From positions 1 to 64,000 of the forward strand of contig CANMLS010000028.1 of the NCBI GenBank assembly GCA_947498785.1: a stretch of 64,000 bases of DNA, given 5' to 3'. The stretch comes from an uncultured Aquimarina sp. Its GTDB lineage: Bacteria; Bacteroidota; Bacteroidia; Flavobacteriales; Flavobacteriaceae. The notes under the pieces are model-generated. The model was not told the DNA's origin. It was given only the letters and a program-made list of their open reading frames with translations, and searched no databases. The translations under genes and the position numbers were made by a program. Shown in pieces: positions 30,173 to 40,434 of this stretch; the stretch's first letter is position 1, and each line of letters starts with the position of its first letter.

Positions 30173-31816
30173 TTATTGATCCATTTTTTCCAATTCTTTA
30201 TCTACATCAGAATTGTCTGTGTCGTTTTCTTTCTCTTTCTGACTTTTACGTTTTTCTTCTTCTTTTTTTCTTTTCTTTTCTTCTTTCAGGCGTTTCTTTT
30301 CTTCTTTCTTTCTACGTTTTTCTTCGGCTTTTTTGTTTTTTTCCTGATCCTTTTGATACTTATCATATTCTGAATCGACATCTTCCTCTTTTTTCTCCTC
30401 TTCCTTTTTCTGTTCTTTTTTAGTATCAATATCAAGCTCTTCTTCCATTTTTTCAAGTTCTTTGAGCTCTTTATCAATATCCTGTAATTCTTGGTCAACA
30501 CCTTCTTCTTTTTCCATTTTATCTAATTCTGCATCAATGTCATCAATCATCTTTTGTTTTTCTTTCTCTGCTTGTTGTTCGGCTTTTTCAGCTTTTCTGG
30601 CTTCTTTAGCTTCCCGTTTCAGTCGTCGTGCTTCTTCCTTTTTGAATTTCTTACCTTCTTTTTTAGAAATTTTCTCATTTTCTATACGTTCTCTTTCTAT
30701 GCGATCAGCAGTTCTTCTTTCATCAAGATCTTTTTCTATAGCATCTCTAAAATTGTCATCTTCAAAATCATTAATAAAAGGAGTTTTTTGTAGTTTAAGG
30801 CTGTCATTTTCAATCACTTCTCCTTCCTCAAGTTCATTAAACTCGCCTTCAATATCCTCTTCACCTTCAATATCTTCTTCCTCTTTCACCCCTCCTTCTA
30901 ATCCAGGTTGTTCTATGATTTCATCTTTATTGTGCCAGTCAAATCGATATGATGCACCAACGCTAACCGTAAAAATTGATGGTGTATCTTTAAAATTAAA
31001 AGCAACATTAGCATCAAACTGTAAATCTTTATTATATAAATAAGCTCCACCCAGTCTTAATATATTATCGCTATAAAAATCACTTTTTTGTCCTTGATAT
31101 TCTCCAAAAGCAGCCCATTTTTTATTAATTGTATGTGTTGATGTAATGATCCATCCTATAATTGGGTCATCTGTAGTTATTTTATCTACAATTAAATTTG
31201 TTACTAACACCCAATCTCCATTTAAACTTGTAGACCAATTGTTCTGTGTCATTACAACAATCTTTGGACTAAAAACATCATCATTTGGAGCAGTAAAAGG
31301 ATTGTCTGAAGAAATAAAGTTAGCTCCTAAATATGCTGAAACAGCAGGAATCAAGCTTTTCCATTTAAATTTATAGCGCTCTTTCCAACTTTTTAAGGCA
31401 TCATAATTTATAGAATCTTTTTTTGGTTTTTTATAAGGGTCATAAATTAAATATTTTGCACCAATAGTATTTACCTCAAAATTACTTCTTTTTATTTTTT
31501 CTTCATTACCGCCAATGGTTTGTCTAACACCGTCTGCTCTAAATTTACCATTTAACCTAAGTTCTAATTGCTCAATTAATAGGCCATATCTTACTGCATA
31601 ATCAAAATTAAAAACATTAGTTTTTGTATTAAGGATTTTATGTTTTTCTTTTCCAAGGCCTATACCTCCTTCTAGTTGTAAAACATTATTGCCTACAGAA
31701 AATGCACCTTGAGACGTTCCAGGTCTATTCGTGTTTATTTTCTCTGTATATTGAGCGGATAAGGTAACACCAAATAGAAAAAAGGTGATTAATAAAAGAA
31801 TAGATTTTGGGTTCAT
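30173..31816 (-). CDS. Outer membrane transporter-like beta-barrel with long Lys/Glu-rich C-terminal tail
   Basis: Signal peptide MNPKSILLLITFFLFGVTLSAQ; INTNRPGTSQGAFSVGNNVLQLEGG; barrel end ASYRFDW; about 240 aa of K/E/R/D-rich sequence. Start set to 31816; TATATTTG on - strand at 31834-31841. Confidence 0.8.
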   Translation of the reverse strand: MNPKSILLLITFFLFGVTLSAQYTEKINTNRPGTSQGAFSVGNNVLQLEGGIGLGKEKHKILNTKTNVFNFDYAVRYGLLIEQLELRLNGKFRADGVRQTIGGNEEKIKRSNFEVNTIGAKYLIYDPYKKPKKDSINYDALKSWKERYKFKWKSLIPAVSAYLGANFISSDNPFTAPNDDVFSPKIVVMTQNNWSTSLNGDWVLVTNLIVDKITTDDPIIGWIITSTHTINKKWAAFGEYQGQKSDFYSDNILRLGGAYLYNKDLQFDANVAFNFKDTPSIFTVSVGASYRFDWHNKDEIIEQPGLEGGVKEEEDIEGEEDIEGEFNELEEGEVIENDSLKLQKTPFINDFEDDNFRDAIEKDLDERRTADRIERERIENEKISKKEGKKFKKEEARRLKREAKEARKAEKAEQQAEKEKQKMIDDIDAELDKMEKEEGVDQELQDIDKELKELEKMEEELDIDTKKEQKKEEEKKEEDVDSEYDKYQKDQEKNKKAEEKRRKKEEKKRLKEEKKRKKEEEKRKSQKEKENDTDNSDVDKELEKMDQ

Positions 31817-31916
31817 ATTCAATAGATTTTGTTCAAATATAGCAGATTTTATCATTTTTTTAGGGTGGTCTATATGTAATTGTATATAGAGTTCGTTATT
31901 TTTGAAAAAAAATGAT

Positions 31917-32186
31917 ATGCAAGAAGCTTCGTTGCAAGGAGTATTGACGGTAATTCTCATTATTGTATTGATATATTATGGACTAAAAGTATTAACGCGT
32001 TTTTTTGGTCCTCTATTGCTTAAATATGTTACAAAGAAAGCAGGAGAGAAATTTCAGCAACAATTTGAACAATATCAACAACCTCGCCAATCTACAGATG
32101 GTGAAGTTACTATTGAAAAAAAACCAAAACAAAAATCTTCGAATAAAGATGTAGGAGAGTATATCGATTATGAGGAAATTGATTAA
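31917..32186 (+). CDS. DUF4834 family small membrane protein
   Basis: MQEASLQGVLTVILIIVLIYYGLKVLTRFFGPLLLKYVTKKAGEKF. Confidence 0.8.
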   Translation: MQEASLQGVLTVILIIVLIYYGLKVLTRFFGPLLLKYVTKKAGEKFQQQFEQYQQPRQSTDGEVTIEKKPKQKSSNKDVGEYIDYEEID

Positions 32187-32219
32187 TTTGGCTCATTATT
32201 TTGTAAACTCACACTGATC

Positions 32220-34664
32220 ATGCCTTTAATCAAAAGATTTTTACCTCACATACTTGTCGTTATAAGTTTTATAATTGCTTCATTAACCTATTTTAGTCCT
32301 GTTCTTAGTGGGAAAAAAATGAAGCAAGGGGATATTGTTCAATATTCTGGAATGGCAAGACAACAAACCGATTTTAGAAATCAAACAGGAGAAGAACCGT
32401 ATTGGGCAGATAATGCATTTGGAGGTATGCCAACGTACCAGTTGGGGGCTCAGTATCCGCATAGCTATATAAAGAAAATAGATAGACTTATACGATTTTT
32501 ACCAAGACCAGCTGATTATTTGTTTTTATATTTTATAGGATTTTATATTCTTTTATTGGTTTTAAAAGTGGATTATCGGGTTGCATTTTTAGGGAGTCTA
32601 GCTTTTGGTTTTTCTACATATTTTATCATCATATTAGGTGTTGGACATAACGCCAAAGCACACGCTATAGGGTATATGCCTTTGGTACTTAGTGGAATTA
32701 TACTCACATTTAGGAAGAATTATATTTGGGGATTTCTTTTATTGGCTATATCGATGGCTCTAGAAATTGCTGCTAACCACTTTCAGATGACGTATTATTT
32801 GTTTTTATTGGTGTTGGTTTTAGGAATTTCATATCTAATAGATGCATATAAAAAGAAAGAAATCCCCGATTATTTTAAATCCCTTGGGGTAATGGTTGTT
32901 GCAGTCTTATTTTCCTTATTACTTAATGCAACAAGCCTTTTAGCAACAAAGGAATATACACAGTATAGTACTCGAGGAGATACAGGGATTACGATACAAC
33001 CAAATGGCAAAGAAAAAAAGAGTACAGGTTTAGATTTTGATTATATAACACAGTATAGTTATGGTAGGTTAGAGAGCTTTAATCTATTTATTCCTCGCTT
33101 TATGGGAGGTACATCTACAGAGAATCTTGGAACCGATTCTAATGTTTATGAAGAACTATTAAGGTTGGGAGTAGCTCCTGCTCAGGCGAAGTCATATACA
33201 GAATATGTGCCTACATATTGGGGAGATCAACCATTTGTTGGGGCACCTGCATATATCGGAGCCACGATATTATTCTTATTTGTTTTAGCATTATTTTTGG
33301 TTAAAGGTCGATTAAAATGGTGGATTGTTGGAGGTTCTATTTTAACGTTGTTGCTTTCTTGGGGGAAAAACTTGGAGTTTTTTACTCGGTTTTTTATTGA
33401 TTATTTTCCTTTGTATAATAAATTTAGGGCAGTGTCATCAATACAAGTAATTGTAGAGCTATGTGTACCTATCTTAGGCGTTGTTGGAATACATAAGTTG
33501 CTTAATAGAGAGGTTACTGAGGAGTCGAAAATAAAAGCTCTAAAATATACAACAGGAATTGTAGGAGGGTTAACATTGATTTTTTTGTTGTTCAAGTCAA
33601 CACTATTTAGTTTTAGCGGACTAGGAGACAGTTTGATATTAGAGCAAGGTGGCCCTGATTATCTAAGGGCAATAAAAGAAGATAGAAAAGCAATATTTAC
33701 TACCGACACTATACGATCATTGATATTAATTTTATTGATCGCAGGAGGATGTTGGTTGTATTTGAAGGGGAAACTAAAGGAAAATCTATTATTAATTGGA
33801 ATAGGAGTTTTAATTACTTTGGATTTGGTTCTGGTGGATTGGAATTATGTGAACCATAGTAATTTTGTATCCTCGAGAGAGTTTAGCAAACCTTTTATTG
33901 CGAATAAGGCAGATGAAGAGATATTTAAGGACAAAGAACATTTTAGAGTATTTGATTTAACAGCAGATCCGTTTAATTCTGGTAGAGCCTCATATTTTCA
34001 TAATGCTTTAGGGGGATATCACGCAGCTAAACCTGATAGAATGCAGGATTTGTTTGAATTTTATTTGGCAAAAAATGATGTAGAGGTAATGAACATGCTG
34101 AATATAAAGTATATAATTACTCAGGATGAAGATGGTGTAAAGGCTCTAACTAATCCTTATGCAAATGGAAATGCTTGGTTTGTTTCTGAAGTTAAGCAGG
34201 TAAGTTCTGCTAATGAAGAAATATTAGCACTGAAGGATTTAGATAATAAAAAACAGGCTTTGGTGAATTCTAAGTTTAAAGATGTGATTTCTAATGCCAA
34301 GTATACACCAGATAGCCTAGCGTTTATAGCATTAACTACTCATAAACCCAATCATTTGGTGTATGATTCTAAAGTTAAAGAAGAAAGTTTTGCGGTTTTT
34401 TCAGAAACATACTATCCAGGTTGGCAAGCTTATATTGATGGAAATCCAGTTGAACATGTCCAAGTGAATTATACTTTAAGAGGATTACCAATACCTGAAG
34501 GACAACATAAAATCGAATTCAAATTTGAACCTCAGGTAGTAAAAACGGGAAGTGTTATTACTCTTACAAGTTCTATTCTTCTTGTTTTGTTAATTTTTGG
34601 AGGGTTTTATTTTCAATATAAAAAAACAGGTAGTTTACTATCTTTACCCAAAGAAGATAAGTAA
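32220..34664 (+). CDS. YfhO family membrane protein
   Basis: Multi-TM; DIVQYSGMARQQTDFRNQTGEEPYWADNAFGGMPTYQLGAQYPH; ETYYPGWQAYIDGNPVEHVQVNYTLRGLPIPEGQHKIEFKFEP. Confidence 0.92.
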   Translation: MPLIKRFLPHILVVISFIIASLTYFSPVLSGKKMKQGDIVQYSGMARQQTDFRNQTGEEPYWADNAFGGMPTYQLGAQYPHSYIKKIDRLIRFLPRPADYLFLYFIGFYILLLVLKVDYRVAFLGSLAFGFSTYFIIILGVGHNAKAHAIGYMPLVLSGIILTFRKNYIWGFLLLAISMALEIAANHFQMTYYLFLLVLVLGISYLIDAYKKKEIPDYFKSLGVMVVAVLFSLLLNATSLLATKEYTQYSTRGDTGITIQPNGKEKKSTGLDFDYITQYSYGRLESFNLFIPRFMGGTSTENLGTDSNVYEELLRLGVAPAQAKSYTEYVPTYWGDQPFVGAPAYIGATILFLFVLALFLVKGRLKWWIVGGSILTLLLSWGKNLEFFTRFFIDYFPLYNKFRAVSSIQVIVELCVPILGVVGIHKLLNREVTEESKIKALKYTTGIVGGLTLIFLLFKSTLFSFSGLGDSLILEQGGPDYLRAIKEDRKAIFTTDTIRSLILILLIAGGCWLYLKGKLKENLLLIGIGVLITLDLVLVDWNYVNHSNFVSSREFSKPFIANKADEEIFKDKEHFRVFDLTADPFNSGRASYFHNALGGYHAAKPDRMQDLFEFYLAKNDVEVMNMLNIKYIITQDEDGVKALTNPYANGNAWFVSEVKQVSSANEEILALKDLDNKKQALVNSKFKDVISNAKYTPDSLAFIALTTHKPNHLVYDSKVKEESFAVFSETYYPGWQAYIDGNPVEHVQVNYTLRGLPIPEGQHKIEFKFEPQVVKTGSVITLTSSILLVLLIFGGFYFQYKKTGSLLSLPKEDK

Positions 34665-34672
34665 ACTATATT

Positions 34673-35959
34673 TTGAAGGTTCTCATTATTACATATTATT
34701 GGCCACCTGCAGGAGGTCCTGGAGTACAGCGATGGTTAAAGTTTGTAAAGTATTTCAGAGAATTTGATATAGAACCAGTGGTTTATATACCAGAAAATCC
34801 AACATATCCTTTAGTAGATGATTCCTTACTTTCAGAAATTCCTGAAGGGGTAACTATTATTAAACATTCTATATTTGAACCTTATCGTTTTGCCCAGTTC
34901 TTTTCAAAAAAAGAAGCTAACACTATAAGTAAAGGGATTATTGCAAATAAGGAAAAACAATCTTTTATTCAAAGGTTACTATTATTTATAAGGGGTAATT
35001 TTTTTATTCCTGATGCTCGTAAATTTTGGGTAAAACCCTCAGTAAAATACTTAACACATTATCTAAAAGAGCACAATATAGATGCTGTGATTACTACAGG
35101 TCCTCCGCATAGTGTACACCTCATAGGGAAGGAGTTAAAGCAAATCATTGGAATAAAATGGCTAGCTGATTTTAGGGATCCATGGACTACAATTGGATAT
35201 CATGACAAGTTAAAGCTAACCAAGAAATCCATACAGAAGCATAAAACATTAGAAAAAGATGTTCTGGGAGTTTCTGATCATATCGTTGTTACTAGTTTTG
35301 CTACGCAGAAAGAATTTGCAGAGATTACAACTACACCGATTTCTGTGGTTACAAATGGATATGATATAGAAAAAGTAGAAAAAACTATTCTAGATACTAA
35401 TTTTACAATTTCACATATAGGATCTCTACTATCAGGTAGAAATCCAATACATTTATGGAATGCGTTGTCAGAATTAGTGAGAGAAAATCAAGCTTTTGCC
35501 AATTTGTTTAAATTACAACTGGTAGGAGCGGTGAGTGACGATGTGTTATCTTCAATAAAAGAAGCAGGTTTGTCAGATTGCCTTATGTTAAAAGGATATG
35601 TTCCTCATGCAGAAGCAATCAAGATTCAGAGGAGTTCACAGGTTTTACTATTGATTGAAATTGATAGTGAAGAAACCAAATGTATTATTCCAGGTAAATT
35701 ATTTGAATATATGGTTTCAAAAAGACCTATTTTAGCAATTGGTCCTAAAGATGCAGATGTATCCAGATTGATTTATGAGACAAACTCAGGGTCTTTTTTT
35801 GAATATCAAGAATATCAAGCAATAAAAACCCAAATACTTGGATACTTTAATCAGTTTAAAAAAGAAGCATTAATATCCGAGGTTGATGGAATAGAAAAAT
35901 ATAGTAGGAGGGAGTTAACTAGAAAATTTGGAGATATATTAAGACATTTAGTTAAATAA
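34673..35959 (+). CDS. Glycosyltransferase family 4
   Basis: LIITYYWPPAGGPGVQRWLKFVKYF; IIPGKLFEYMVSKRPILAIGP; TTG start likely, 9 bp after yfhO-like gene. Confidence 0.88.
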   Translation: MKVLIITYYWPPAGGPGVQRWLKFVKYFREFDIEPVVYIPENPTYPLVDDSLLSEIPEGVTIIKHSIFEPYRFAQFFSKKEANTISKGIIANKEKQSFIQRLLLFIRGNFFIPDARKFWVKPSVKYLTHYLKEHNIDAVITTGPPHSVHLIGKELKQIIGIKWLADFRDPWTTIGYHDKLKLTKKSIQKHKTLEKDVLGVSDHIVVTSFATQKEFAEITTTPISVVTNGYDIEKVEKTILDTNFTISHIGSLLSGRNPIHLWNALSELVRENQAFANLFKLQLVGAVSDDVLSSIKEAGLSDCLMLKGYVPHAEAIKIQRSSQVLLLIEIDSEETKCIIPGKLFEYMVSKRPILAIGPKDADVSRLIYETNSGSFFEYQEYQAIKTQILGYFNQFKKEALISEVDGIEKYSRRELTRKFGDILRHLVK

Positions 35960-35994
35960 CAGTGAAACTTTAAAAAATGAGATTTTAAAAAGTA

Positions 35995-37455
35995 ATGGGA
36001 GTAGTTGTTAATCAGACTGTTAAAAATGTAATTATTACTTGTATTGGATTTGGTATTGGAGCAGTAAACACTTTGTTTCTATTTACCAATTTCATGGAAA
36101 AAGAATATTATGGATTGGTTTCTTATCTTCTTTCTGCTTCGAATCTGATTTGGCCTTTAATGATCTTTGGCGTTCATAACACTTTAATCAAGTTTTTTTC
36201 ATCATATTCTGATATTAATCAGCAAAATAGATTTCTTAGCTTAATGCTAATTTTACCTCTATTAATTTCTATAGTTTTTGGAGCAATAGGAGTATTGTTT
36301 TATACTACTATTTTAGATTTTTTTGGAGAAGAAAATACAATTATACAGCCTTATGTTTGGACTATTTTTGTTATTGCATTCTCACAATCTTATTTTGAGG
36401 TGTTTTTTGCTTGGTCCAAAGTAAAGCTCAAAAGTGTTTTTGGAAACTTTATAAAAGAATTATTTCTTAGAATATGTGTATGTATCTTTTTATTTCTGGT
36501 ATATTTTAAAATATTCACTCCTGATCAATTTGTTTATGCACTTGTTATTGCATGTCTGTTAAGAATGATAATTATGCAATTATATGCATTTGGATTACAT
36601 CGAATTACATTTAGTTTTTCTCTACCAGAAAATTATAAATCAGTGATTAAGTATTCCGCGCTTATTCTAATTGCCGGATCTGTAGCAACATTATTGATTG
36701 ATTTGGATAAAACCATGATAGAACGATATCTTCCTATAGAAAATGTTGCAAAATACGGGATATGCGCGTATATCGCTAGTGTAATTATTATACCTTCTAG
36801 GGCAATGCATCAAATTACATATCCATTAACAGCTAAATTGATTAATGAAAATGCCAAGAAAAAATTACGTGATCTATATAAAAAGAGTTCATTAAATCTT
36901 TTGGCAACCAGTGGGTTATTATTTGTATTGATTGTTTGTAATGTGAATCAATTGTTTAAAATTATTCCAGATGAGTATGAATTATTCATTTGGGTAGTAG
37001 TTTTGATTGGGAGTGCAAAACTATTTGATAATCTATTGGGCAATAACAATTCGATTTTATACAGTTCAGATTATTATAGAATTATTTTATATATAGGAAT
37101 AGGGATGGCACTTCTAACTATTGTATTGAATATTCTTTGCATTCCGGTTTTTGGAGTTACGGGTGCTGCAATTGCAACTTTTATAGCTATTTCTTGTTAT
37201 AATATCACTAAAATATGGATAGTGTATAAAAAATTTAAGATGCATCCATTTTCTAAAAAAACCTTTTTAACTCTCTTATTGATTTCAGGATATGTATTTG
37301 GGTTTTATTTTTGGGAATTACAATTTCATGCCATTATCAATATAGCTATTAAAAGTATTATAATAAGCTTAAGTTATACTGCAGTTCTTTATACATTATC
37401 CATATCACCAGACCTTAATGTATTAATTAAAAATGTTATAAACAGATTAAGATAG
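35995..37455 (+). CDS. Polysaccharide/oligosaccharide flippase (Wzx/MVF-type)
   Basis: 12-14 TM protein, FLFTNFMEKEYYGLVSYLLSASNLIWPLMIFGVHNTLIKFF. Confidence 0.87.
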   Translation: MGVVVNQTVKNVIITCIGFGIGAVNTLFLFTNFMEKEYYGLVSYLLSASNLIWPLMIFGVHNTLIKFFSSYSDINQQNRFLSLMLILPLLISIVFGAIGVLFYTTILDFFGEENTIIQPYVWTIFVIAFSQSYFEVFFAWSKVKLKSVFGNFIKELFLRICVCIFLFLVYFKIFTPDQFVYALVIACLLRMIIMQLYAFGLHRITFSFSLPENYKSVIKYSALILIAGSVATLLIDLDKTMIERYLPIENVAKYGICAYIASVIIIPSRAMHQITYPLTAKLINENAKKKLRDLYKKSSLNLLATSGLLFVLIVCNVNQLFKIIPDEYELFIWVVVLIGSAKLFDNLLGNNNSILYSSDYYRIILYIGIGMALLTIVLNILCIPVFGVTGAAIATFIAISCYNITKIWIVYKKFKMHPFSKKTFLTLLLISGYVFGFYFWELQFHAIINIAIKSIIISLSYTAVLYTLSISPDLNVLIKNVINRLR

Positions 37456-37468
37456 TAGGCACAAAAAG

Positions 37469-37515
37469 AAAATCCCCAGAGAATATGCCTGGGCATTTTA
37501 CTCTAAGGGATTTTC
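37469..37515. terminator. Probable bidirectional terminator
   Basis: AAAATCCCcAGAG ... CTCTaaGGGATTTT between convergent genes. Confidence 0.55.
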
Positions 37516-37556
37516 CAACTAACCAACCAAAAAAATAAATATTGTTGTATGTCTTC

Positions 37557-38840
37557 TTAGCTTCTACTTCTGGAAGAACGCGAACGAGAGTTATTCGATC
37601 TTGTACTTCTTGAAGTATTGCTTCTCTGTTTACTACTTACTTGAGCTCTGGGTCTACTTGTACCTTTACTTCTATATTGACTGTTGTTAGAACGTTTTGT
37701 TACATTTCCAGAATAATTTCTAGAAGAACTTCTTTGTCTCTGTGCCTGATTTGTTCTGGCAGCAGGTTTTTGGGTTCTAACACTCCTATTGTATTTTACT
37801 CTATTATTATTTCTAGATGATGTACTCGCTACAGCATTCCTGTTTTTTTGTGTAGACTGTACTCTTTGCCTTGTCGGAGTACTTCTATGATTAGATTGTA
37901 CTCTTTGTCTTTGTTTGTTCTGAACATTTCTACTTACAGAACGAGTTCTTGTATTTGGTGTAACAGAACGAGTTCTATTTACCCTTTTACCAGCATTATA
38001 ATTAGATCTACTTCTGGTTACATTTCTTGAGTTATATGTCTTAGATCTACTTCTGTTCGCATATCTATTGCTATAGTTACGATCATTTCTTTTGTACATT
38101 GCAGTTCTATGGTTTCGAGTTCTATAAGTAATACCTCTTGCGCTAGAACCTCTATACCCTCTATGGTAACTAGTTACTCTACTATGTGGTCTGTAATAGT
38201 TACGACTCCTATATGATCTCTGATAAAACCCATCATAATAGTTGTTTCTATAAACAGTATAAGAACATCTGTACGGTGTATAATATCTTCTGTAAGGTCT
38301 TTCATAAACAATACATCTATTTACAACAGGTACTGTAAAATAAGCATGAAATGGTCTATATATGTAACGTCTGTTATAACTATTAATATAGCCGGTACAG
38401 TTTAAAAAATTACCATAGTTATTATAGTGTACATATAAACCACCAACTCTAGATACACGACCATAATTATTATAGTTTATATATATATCTCCAGCTTGTA
38501 TAATTCTTCCATAATAATCATAAAAAATAGGAGTGTTTTCAATTTGTACCACCGCTCCATAATCATCATATTGTACGTATGAATCATAATTGTAACCAGC
38601 GTTAAAACTTATATTTACTCCTGGAGTATTAACACCAACACTTACACCGCCTCGTTGTCCATTAAGATAAAAATCAAATTGCCCATCAGCATAAATCGAA
38701 AAGTCGATTCCTCCTTCAGAAAAAATAAATGATTTCCCATAGTTAGAATATCTAGCAGATGTTTCGGTATTCGTTTCGGATGCATTAGCAGTAAATGAAG
38801 CTAATAATAAGCCTGTAAAAAGTAAAACAAAATTTTTCAT
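37557..38840 (-). CDS. Secreted protein with YxxYGR-type repeats and Arg/Ser/Asn-rich C-terminal half
   Basis: Signal peptide; IFYDYYGRIIQAGDIYINYNNYGRVSRVGGLYVHYNNYG; tail RSNTSRSTRSNNSRSRSSRSRS. Confidence 0.75.
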   Translation of the reverse strand: MKNFVLLFTGLLLASFTANASETNTETSARYSNYGKSFIFSEGGIDFSIYADGQFDFYLNGQRGGVSVGVNTPGVNISFNAGYNYDSYVQYDDYGAVVQIENTPIFYDYYGRIIQAGDIYINYNNYGRVSRVGGLYVHYNNYGNFLNCTGYINSYNRRYIYRPFHAYFTVPVVNRCIVYERPYRRYYTPYRCSYTVYRNNYYDGFYQRSYRSRNYYRPHSRVTSYHRGYRGSSARGITYRTRNHRTAMYKRNDRNYSNRYANRSRSKTYNSRNVTRSRSNYNAGKRVNRTRSVTPNTRTRSVSRNVQNKQRQRVQSNHRSTPTRQRVQSTQKNRNAVASTSSRNNNRVKYNRSVRTQKPAARTNQAQRQRSSSRNYSGNVTKRSNNSQYRSKGTSRPRAQVSSKQRSNTSRSTRSNNSRSRSSRSRS

Positions 38841-39077
38841 AATCTGTGGTTTTAAAATGAATGTTGAAATTGATTTTCAACTTCACTTTTATAGTATCAA
38901 GCAGCGTGCCAAAAAAAAGAGGTGAATGTAATTGAGCTTTTTTTTAGATCACGTGTTTATAATATAGTGGTCTGTAAAAGAGGTGTTTGTGTGTGCTTTT
39001 TTGTCTAAAAAGAGAATCCTTGGTAGGGTATTTATCTAGCAATTTGTTTTAGGAGTGTGAATTTTTAAAAAGGAAAC

Positions 39078-39668
39078 ATGAAAAAAATTGGTTTGAACAT
39101 ATTTATAGGACTATTAACTGTAGTATCATTAAATGCTCAAAAAGCAGTACAAAATAATAATAAGGAAAATACATTTATACCTAAGAATATAATTAAAGTA
39201 TTTCCTTTGAATGCATTGATTGGTGAAATTGGAGTTGGGTATGAACGCGTTATTAAACCCAAAACTTCGTTAAACTTTACCTTGATTCAGGAATTTGATA
39301 AGGAAGAGTTTTTTAATACTGTATCTGTAAGATATTACACTGTTTTTGTTGAAGCGGAGCTAAAACTCTATTTATCAAAACACAAAAAAGCTCCCGAAGG
39401 CTGGTTTGTAAGTGGAGGTTTGTTAGGAGAGTGTAATTATAGTGAGTATAAAAGTAGAATTAATGATCAAAGTGTAGATTTAGAACGTTTTCAGGTAGGA
39501 GGTTCTGGTAAAACAGGATATCAATGGGTGTTTGAGAAAGCGCTAAAAGGGCTAACTATAGAAGTAGCTGGAGGTATAGAGTACAGAACCGTTGCAAATA
39601 TGTTTGGTAGAGCATTTTCAGATGGATTTGATCCTGTTTTAAACTTTACAGTGGGATATTCATGGTAA
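39078..39668 (+). CDS. Outer membrane beta-barrel protein of unknown function
   Basis: Signal peptide; IKVFPLNALIGEIGVGYERVIKPKTSLNFTL ... TVGYSW. Confidence 0.65.
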   Translation: MKKIGLNIFIGLLTVVSLNAQKAVQNNNKENTFIPKNIIKVFPLNALIGEIGVGYERVIKPKTSLNFTLIQEFDKEEFFNTVSVRYYTVFVEAELKLYLSKHKKAPEGWFVSGGLLGECNYSEYKSRINDQSVDLERFQVGGSGKTGYQWVFEKALKGLTIEVAGGIEYRTVANMFGRAFSDGFDPVLNFTVGYSW

Positions 39669-39912
39669 CAATTTGATATGTATTTACACTATATAATAGA
39701 ACAATAAATAATTTGCTATTATTTTTTAAATTTTTGGTAGGGTATTTATGTGTTCATTTGTTTTAGAATTGTCAAACTTCATTTATATAACTTTAGATTT
39801 AACCCGATATTGATTTATGGATTATGATATTCATATTAATAGTAGTAATTTAATAGTTATATAGAAGATTAACTTTTTATGCTAAAATATAATTGACTTA
39901 AATTTTTTGAAA

Positions 39913-40431
39913 ATGCCAGAGAAAACAATTAGTGTTTGTGAAGAAAAAATATACGAACAATTATACCGTGAGCATGCAGAAAAAATATGTTACTATCTCT
40001 ATTATAAATATGGTGATATGGAAAAAGCACAAGATATAGTACAGGATAGTTTTGCCAAATTATGGATTAATTGCTCAAAGGTACTTTTTGGAGCAGCCAA
40101 AGGCTTTCTTTATAAAATTGCTAATAATGCTTCGATCAATGCTATTGTGCATCAAAAGACAGTGTTAAAATATCAGAAGATAGAACAAAAAACATATACC
40201 AATGAATCGCCAGAATTTCAGATGGAAGAAAAAGAATTCATGCATCGTTTAAATATGGCTATTTCTGGTTTAAAAGAAGGACAGCGTGAGGTTTTTCTTT
40301 TGAATAGAATCGAAAAGAAAACATACAGAGAGATTGCAGAAATGTTGGGAATCTCTGTTAAATCTGTAGAAAAAAGAATGCATCTGGCATTAATTATTTT
40401 AAGAAAAAAAATAAACACACCAAATCTGTAA
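39913..40431 (+). CDS. ECF RNA polymerase sigma-70 factor (FecI-like)
   Basis: LYREHAEKICYYLYYKYGDMEKAQDIVQDSFAKLW; REVFLLNRIEKKTYREIAEMLGISVKSVEKRMHLAL. Confidence 0.93.
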   Translation: MPEKTISVCEEKIYEQLYREHAEKICYYLYYKYGDMEKAQDIVQDSFAKLWINCSKVLFGAAKGFLYKIANNASINAIVHQKTVLKYQKIEQKTYTNESPEFQMEEKEFMHRLNMAISGLKEGQREVFLLNRIEKKTYREIAEMLGISVKSVEKRMHLALIILRKKINTPNL

Positions 40432-40434
40432 AAG

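Noticed and set aside
30176-31043. Plus-strand Phe/Ser-rich ORFs (65, 193 and 79 aa)
   Set aside because: Antisense of the Lys/Glu-rich tail; low-complexity translation artefacts
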